Positions 60,125-64,000 of a DNA stretch of 64,000 nucleotides are shown here, one piece after another (positions within the stretch are counted from its first letter, which is position 1; each line of letters opens with the position of its first letter). Location of the stretch: positions 62,001-126,000 of the forward strand of contig NZ_JACYTQ010000010.1 of NCBI RefSeq assembly GCF_014841125.1. Reading direction: 5' to 3'. The position numbers and the translations under genes were made by a program. The notes below the pieces were generated by a model. It saw nothing but the letters and a program-made list of their open reading frames with translations. It was not told the origin of the DNA and did no database searches. The stretch is from Echinicola arenosa (lineage in GTDB: Bacteria; Bacteroidota; Bacteroidia; Cytophagales; Cyclobacteriaceae).

Positions 60125-60676
60125 ATGAAACGAGTCGCTTTTATTTTTCTGGTAATTGTAATGGCTGCTTCCTGTCGTGAAAGTGTAGATTTGAGGCAAT
60201 TGGAGAACTACGATGGGCCTGTGCGGGTGACTACTGCCATGGAGGTTTTCAGAAGTGATTCGGCTGTGGTTCGGATTAAGATGACGGCACCCAGGCAATT
60301 GGTGTTTTCTAATAATGATATGGAATTTCCAGAGGGGATTTTGATCCACTTTTATGAAACAGATGGAGTGCTCAGCTCAACTATTAGAGCTGATAGGGCT
60401 TATTTTGATCATAGAGAGAATCTGTACCGCGGAGAAGGGGATGTCCGGGTCCATAATATCGAAAAAGGCAATAAGCTAAATTCTGAAGAGCTTTTTTGGG
60501 ATGAGCGGAAAGGGATAATATTTACCGAGAAATTTGTAACTGTCACAAAGAAAAACGGAACGGTTATTCACGGGACCGGAATGGAAGCTGATGAAAGCTT
60601 CAATGAGTATACCTTCTATAAAATCGTTGATAGTCCGATTGTAATTGAAGAGGGGCCATCCAATACTGAAAATTAG
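60125..60676 (+). CDS. lptC: LPS export protein LptC
   Basis: The 183-residue protein has a lipoprotein-like signal (MAASC, cysteine 17). A beta-jellyroll of the LptC/OstA type follows (EFPEGILIHFYE, IRADRAYFDHRENLYRGEG, TEELFWDERK-like segments). It would bridge LptB2FG in the inner membrane and LptA in the periplasm to move lipopolysaccharide. The lipobox, instead of a membrane helix, is a common Bacteroidota variant. No other lpt genes are in the window. Confidence 0.88.
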   Translation: MKRVAFIFLVIVMAASCRESVDLRQLENYDGPVRVTTAMEVFRSDSAVVRIKMTAPRQLVFSNNDMEFPEGILIHFYETDGVLSSTIRADRAYFDHRENLYRGEGDVRVHNIEKGNKLNSEELFWDERKGIIFTEKFVTVTKKNGTVIHGTGMEADESFNEYTFYKIVDSPIVIEEGPSNTEN

Positions 60677-60701
60677 ATACCATTATGGGTATAGGAATAA
60701 T

Positions 60702-60917
60702 ATGAAGCTAAAAGGAATAATTTTATTATCATTATCTGCTGCTTTGGTCATTATAGGGACGCATGTCACGATGACCCAAGGCATCACGTTTTCATATCCT
60801 ATTTTTATGTTTGCTGTGGCCATGTTATTTTGGTATAAGTACTTAAAAACTAAGTGGGCTGAGCAAGATCAGGAAGAAGTAGGTCAGCAACAAGACAGGA
60901 AGAAAAAAAGCAGATAA
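60702..60917 (+). CDS. Small two-helix membrane protein
   Basis: The 71-residue protein (from ATG 60702, MKLKGIILLSLS) has two hydrophobic helices (about residues 4-23 and 30-47) and a charged tail rich in K, Q and E. It ends at 60917, where the hemolysin-family gene starts (one shared base). A frame extends upstream to 60645 but would overlap lptC. Function unknown; co-transcribed with lptC and the next gene. Confidence 0.75.
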   Translation: MKLKGIILLSLSAALVIIGTHVTMTQGITFSYPIFMFAVAMLFWYKYLKTKWAEQDQEEVGQQQDRKKKSR

Positions 60918-62182
60918 TGGAATATCACTATTTGGGCTACGTCCTCATCACCATATTGTTTTCAGCATTGTTTTCAGGCTTAGAGATTGCGTTTGTATCT
61001 GCTAATAAGTTGCAGATAGAGCTGCAAAATAAGCAGGGAAGCTTTACAGGAAAGGTATTGGCAGGATTTGTCAAAAACCCTGGCCAGTTTATTGGTACTA
61101 CCCTGCTTGGCAATACCGTGTCACTTGTGGTTTATGGTATTTTTATGGCCTACTTGCTGGAGCCGACCATTCAGTCTTACCTGCCTGAAGGCCTGAACCA
61201 TCAAGCAGCCGTAATGATCATTCAGACAATTATATCTACTCTAATTGTCTTGATCACAGCTGAGTTTATCCCAAAGAGCATCTTTATGCTCAATCCCAAT
61301 AATTTACTGAGCTTTTTTGCTGTCCCATTTACTGTGATTTATTACCTCATGTATCCGATCGTGTGGTTGATTGTGGGGATGTCAAGGTTGTTTATTACCC
61401 ATGTTTTGGGCTTAGAATACAGCGAGGATAAACCGGTTTTCAAAATTACCGATCTCAATAGCTTCATTCAGGACAATTTGGAAACTGAAGGAGATGAAGG
61501 TATGGATATCGATACCAAGATCTTTGACAATGCGGTAGAGTTCAAAAAGGTAAAGGCTCGGGACTGTATGGTGCCAAGGACAGACATTGTGGCGGTAGAT
61601 GAGGAGGACAGTATTGAGGATCTGAAAGGAACTTTTATGGAGAGTGGACATTCCAAGATCATTGTATACAAGGAAAATATAGATGATGTCATCGGCTATT
61701 GCCATCACTTGGAGCTGTTCAAGAAGCCTAAAAAGATCACGGATATTCTCACCCCCATCATTATTGTGCCTGAGACGGCTTTGGTTCATGAGCTCTTGGT
61801 ACAGTTTATCGCCGAAAGAAAGAGCCTGGCATTGGTGGTAGATGAATTTGGTGGCACCAGTGGCATTGTAAGTATGGAAGATATTATTGAGGAGATTTTT
61901 GGAGAGATTGAGGATGAATATGACAATGATGACCTGATTGAGCAGGAGATTTCAGATAATGAGTATTTATTGAGTGCCAGACATGAAATAGATTACCTGA
62001 ATGAAAAATACGATTGGAATTTACCAGAGGGAGATTATGATACCCTTTCTGGATTCATCCTTTCGGTAACTGAAAATATTCCAAAAAAAGGTGAATCGGC
62101 TACTTATGGCCCCTTCACATTCACGGTGGTTTCCAAGCAGGATCACCGTATTGATACAGTAAAATTAAAGATAAATACCTAA
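60917..62182 (+). CDS. CNNM/CBS/CorC-domain membrane protein (hemolysin/GldE family)
   Basis: The 421-residue protein has an N-terminal CNNM/DUF21 domain with about four membrane helices (residues 5-160; SALFSGLEIAFVSA motif). Two CBS domains follow (about 205-320; CMVPRTDIVAVD and VVDEFGGTSGIVSMEDIIEEI), then a C-terminal CorC_HlyC domain (about 340-421). Such proteins are linked to magnesium or cation transport. GldE, a gliding-motility relative, belongs to the same family, and the two cannot be told apart here without gldD nearby. Confidence 0.88.
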   Translation: MEYHYLGYVLITILFSALFSGLEIAFVSANKLQIELQNKQGSFTGKVLAGFVKNPGQFIGTTLLGNTVSLVVYGIFMAYLLEPTIQSYLPEGLNHQAAVMIIQTIISTLIVLITAEFIPKSIFMLNPNNLLSFFAVPFTVIYYLMYPIVWLIVGMSRLFITHVLGLEYSEDKPVFKITDLNSFIQDNLETEGDEGMDIDTKIFDNAVEFKKVKARDCMVPRTDIVAVDEEDSIEDLKGTFMESGHSKIIVYKENIDDVIGYCHHLELFKKPKKITDILTPIIIVPETALVHELLVQFIAERKSLALVVDEFGGTSGIVSMEDIIEEIFGEIEDEYDNDDLIEQEISDNEYLLSARHEIDYLNEKYDWNLPEGDYDTLSGFILSVTENIPKKGESATYGPFTFTVVSKQDHRIDTVKLKINT

Positions 62183-62219
62183 GAGAGTACAATAAGTAAT
62201 TTATTGATAGTGATAATAT

Positions 62220-62250
62220 TTTGAATTTACCGCTAGATGTAATTATTTTG
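62220..62250 (+). promoter_or_regulatory. Candidate promoter of the PpiD-like gene
   Basis: TTTG at 62220-62223, a 19-bp spacer and TTATTTTG at 62243-62250 (one mismatch to TAnnTTTG). The ATG lies 22 bp downstream. The sequence continues GCGAC, as at the attachment-site promoter. Confidence 0.5.
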
Positions 62251-62272
62251 CGACACTTCAAAAACTAGAAGA

Positions 62273-64000
62273 ATGGCGTTAATAAAAGAAATCAGACAGA
62301 GAACAGGTCTTGCAATCGGTGTTATTGCAGTAGGGTTGATACTTTTCCTCGTAGGGGGAGACTTATTGGGTCCAAATTCAATGCTTTTAGGAGGCAGGGA
62401 TACCGTTGTAGGTGAAATTAACGGAGAGGAAATTTCCTATGAGGAGTATATTGACCAAGTAGAGCGGTTTAAATTAAACTACCAACAGAACACTGGTAGA
62501 AATCCATCAGAGAATGAGATGTACAGCATTCGTGAGCAGGCATGGCAGGCCATGATTGTGAAGCGAGTATTCTCTGAGCAGTATGAAGCGTTGGGCATGA
62601 CCATTTCTGATGAGGAATTGGTGGACATGGTTCAAGGTAAAAACATTGTGGCGGAACTTCGCCAGCAATTGACTAACCCGGAAACTGGCCAGTTCGACAG
62701 ACAGCAGTTGATCGCTTTCTTGCAGTCTTTGGAATCAGCGCCCGCACAGCAGAGAGCTTTCTGGGCACAGCAAGAACAGACTTTCGCTGATTCTAGGCTT
62801 CGAATCAAATATGACAACTTATTGGCGGCTTCTTCCTTTGCGAACAAAGAGGAAGGTGCTTTACAATACAGAATGCAAAGTTCTGTGGCGGATATTGAAC
62901 ATTTATTTGTTCCATTCTATGCAGTTTCAGATTCTGCGGTTAGCATCAGTGAATCTGATCTAAAAGCCTACCTTTCTGAAAATAAAGAAAAGTTTGAAGG
63001 AGCGAATACCAGGGATATCTCTTATATCAGGTTTGATCTTTACCCTAGCGGAGAAGATTCTGCGACGGTTATTCAGCAAATCTCTCAATTGACTGAGGAG
63101 CTAAGCAGTGCATCCAACGATTCTGTCTTTGTATTGAGAAATTCAGAAATTTCCAATCCATTCAGAACTTACTTGCCTGGTGAGCAACTTCCAGCTTTGT
63201 TGACTTCCAATGTGGAGGATCCTGAAGAGGGAGCGGTGTATGGTCCTTATATTACCGACAGAAGCACTTATGTGACTTATAAGGTTTCCCAGAAATTTGA
63301 TGGTACACCTAGAATGAGAGCCAGCCATATTTTGTTTGGTACTCAGGGAATGGATGATGCAGCTAAAGCAGAAGCGAAAACTCAAGCGGAGAAAGTACTT
63401 GCTGAACTAAAAGACGGTGGTAATTTCTTTGCGGCTGCGCAGCAATATGGACAAGATGGAACTGCCCAAAGAGGTGGTGATCTGGGATGGTTCGCTAAAG
63501 AAGATTTTGTAGAGCCATTTGCTGATGCAGTATTTGCCGCTAAGTCAACTGGTCTTATCAACAGTTTGGTGGAAACAGAATATGGTTACCATGTCATTTC
63601 TGTGACAGAAATGCCTAAGACAGCCACTGTAAAGCTGGCAACCTTAGAACTTGAATTAGGGCCAAGTGATGCGACCAGAAACGAGATTTTCAGAAATGCG
63701 GATTACTTTGCTGCCAATACAGGCAACGCAGATGAATTCAAAACAAATGCTGAGAAAGATGGATACAGAGTGCTTCAGGCCAATAGCCTTGGTACCAATG
63801 CAAGAAGTATCAACAATCTTGGAGGAGCCAGAGAAGTCGTAAGATGGGCATTCAATGATGCTTCTGTAGGAAGTGTTTCTCCAGTATTTGAATTGGACAA
63901 TGCTTATGTAGTGGCCATGCTAAGAGGAGAGACTGAAGAAGGGGATGTTACTTTGGATCAAGTAAGGGCTGAAGTGATGGCTCAAGTAAGAAACGAAAAG
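62273..64000 (+). CDS. PpiD-like periplasmic peptidyl-prolyl isomerase (3' end outside window)
   Basis: From ATG 62273 the frame is open through the last base (576 residues visible). The N-terminus has one membrane helix (about residues 12-30). A SurA/PpiD-like helical N domain follows (GEINGEEISYEEY), then a PPIC parvulin domain at about 345-440 (RASHILFGTQ, GGDLGWF, YGYHVISV), and the beginning of a further region. It would assist folding of exported outer-membrane proteins. The window cuts it before the stop codon, so the total length is unknown. Confidence 0.9.
   Translation, partial: MALIKEIRQRTGLAIGVIAVGLILFLVGGDLLGPNSMLLGGRDTVVGEINGEEISYEEYIDQVERFKLNYQQNTGRNPSENEMYSIREQAWQAMIVKRVFSEQYEALGMTISDEELVDMVQGKNIVAELRQQLTNPETGQFDRQQLIAFLQSLESAPAQQRAFWAQQEQTFADSRLRIKYDNLLAASSFANKEEGALQYRMQSSVADIEHLFVPFYAVSDSAVSISESDLKAYLSENKEKFEGANTRDISYIRFDLYPSGEDSATVIQQISQLTEELSSASNDSVFVLRNSEISNPFRTYLPGEQLPALLTSNVEDPEEGAVYGPYITDRSTYVTYKVSQKFDGTPRMRASHILFGTQGMDDAAKAEAKTQAEKVLAELKDGGNFFAAAQQYGQDGTAQRGGDLGWFAKEDFVEPFADAVFAAKSTGLINSLVETEYGYHVISVTEMPKTATVKLATLELELGPSDATRNEIFRNADYFAANTGNADEFKTNAEKDGYRVLQANSLGTNARSINNLGGAREVVRWAFNDASVGSVSPVFELDNAYVVAMLRGETEEGDVTLDQVRAEVMAQVRNEK

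Noticed and set aside
62632-63385. Two minus-strand frames (62632-62847 and 63143-63385)
   Set aside because: Both are antisense to the PpiD-like gene, whose plus-strand frame is open to the window end and has clear PPIC motifs.

Overview
The window is chromosomal DNA of a member of the Bacteroidota, most likely a Cytophagales bacterium of the Cyclobacteriaceae type (Echinicola, Algoriphagus and Cyclobacterium relatives). That placement is inference. It rests on promoters of the form TTTG-N~20-TAnnTTTG, few Shine-Dalgarno sequences, LytTR-type signalling, and families typical of the phylum (bacterial GGGP synthase, DUF4783, DUF6922/AbiEii pairs, SPOR-free lipoprotein and TPR families). Both ends cut a gene: an acyl-CoA dehydrogenase on the left and a PpiD-like peptidyl-prolyl isomerase on the right.

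Bases 1-28.8 kb are ordinary housekeeping DNA. They hold an AraC regulator; an overlapping minus-strand set of GGGP synthase with small membrane proteins; LOG phosphoribohydrolase coupled to a lytic transglycosylase; uvrA; a LytS/LytTR two-component pair plus a second LytTR response regulator; a PIN-PhoH ATPase; a group II PLP decarboxylase; a four-gene minus-strand operon (TPR protein, phosphosulfolactate synthase-like protein, DUF368 lipid-carrier translocase, aroE); a three-gene surface-polysaccharide operon (rfbC, CpsB-like PHP phosphatase, sugar epimerase); hflX, mtgA, recF, a GH43 glycosidase and pdhA.

Bases 28,817-40,860 are a 12-kb integrated element, bounded by a perfect 21-bp direct repeat and visibly richer in A+T than its surroundings. 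Its left arm (plus strand) carries what looks like defence cargo: a HEPN-motif protein, an XRE controller, a BcgI-like restriction-modification pair (nuclease domain fused to methyltransferase, plus a specificity subunit, with no HsdR), a tiny lipoprotein and a DUF6922/AbiEii toxin-antitoxin pair. Its right arm (minus strand) is the mobility and replication module: an SF3/DUF927-like helicase with an iteron-like array beside its 3' end, an excisionase-like HTH protein with its own operator, an unknown protein and a tyrosine integrase. No relaxase, secretion or capsid genes are visible. The layout of integrase, excisionase, rep helicase and iterons resembles phage-inducible chromosomal islands. 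The element sits in a promoter: the repeat contains the -7 box TATATTTG, so each junction keeps a complete promoter.

Bases 40.9-64 kb return to the core genome: a membrane-anchored TPR protein whose promoter is the attachment site, ribH, aspartate kinase, an M14 peptidase, an ABC exporter, nadC with a LytTR regulator, gpmI, an NhaD-type antiporter, a glutamate dehydrogenase family enzyme and anmK. A long plus-strand run follows with coaX, an outer-membrane protein, a TPR protein, lptC, a CNNM/CBS hemolysin-family protein and the PpiD-like protein. Strong hairpin terminators close many transcription units.
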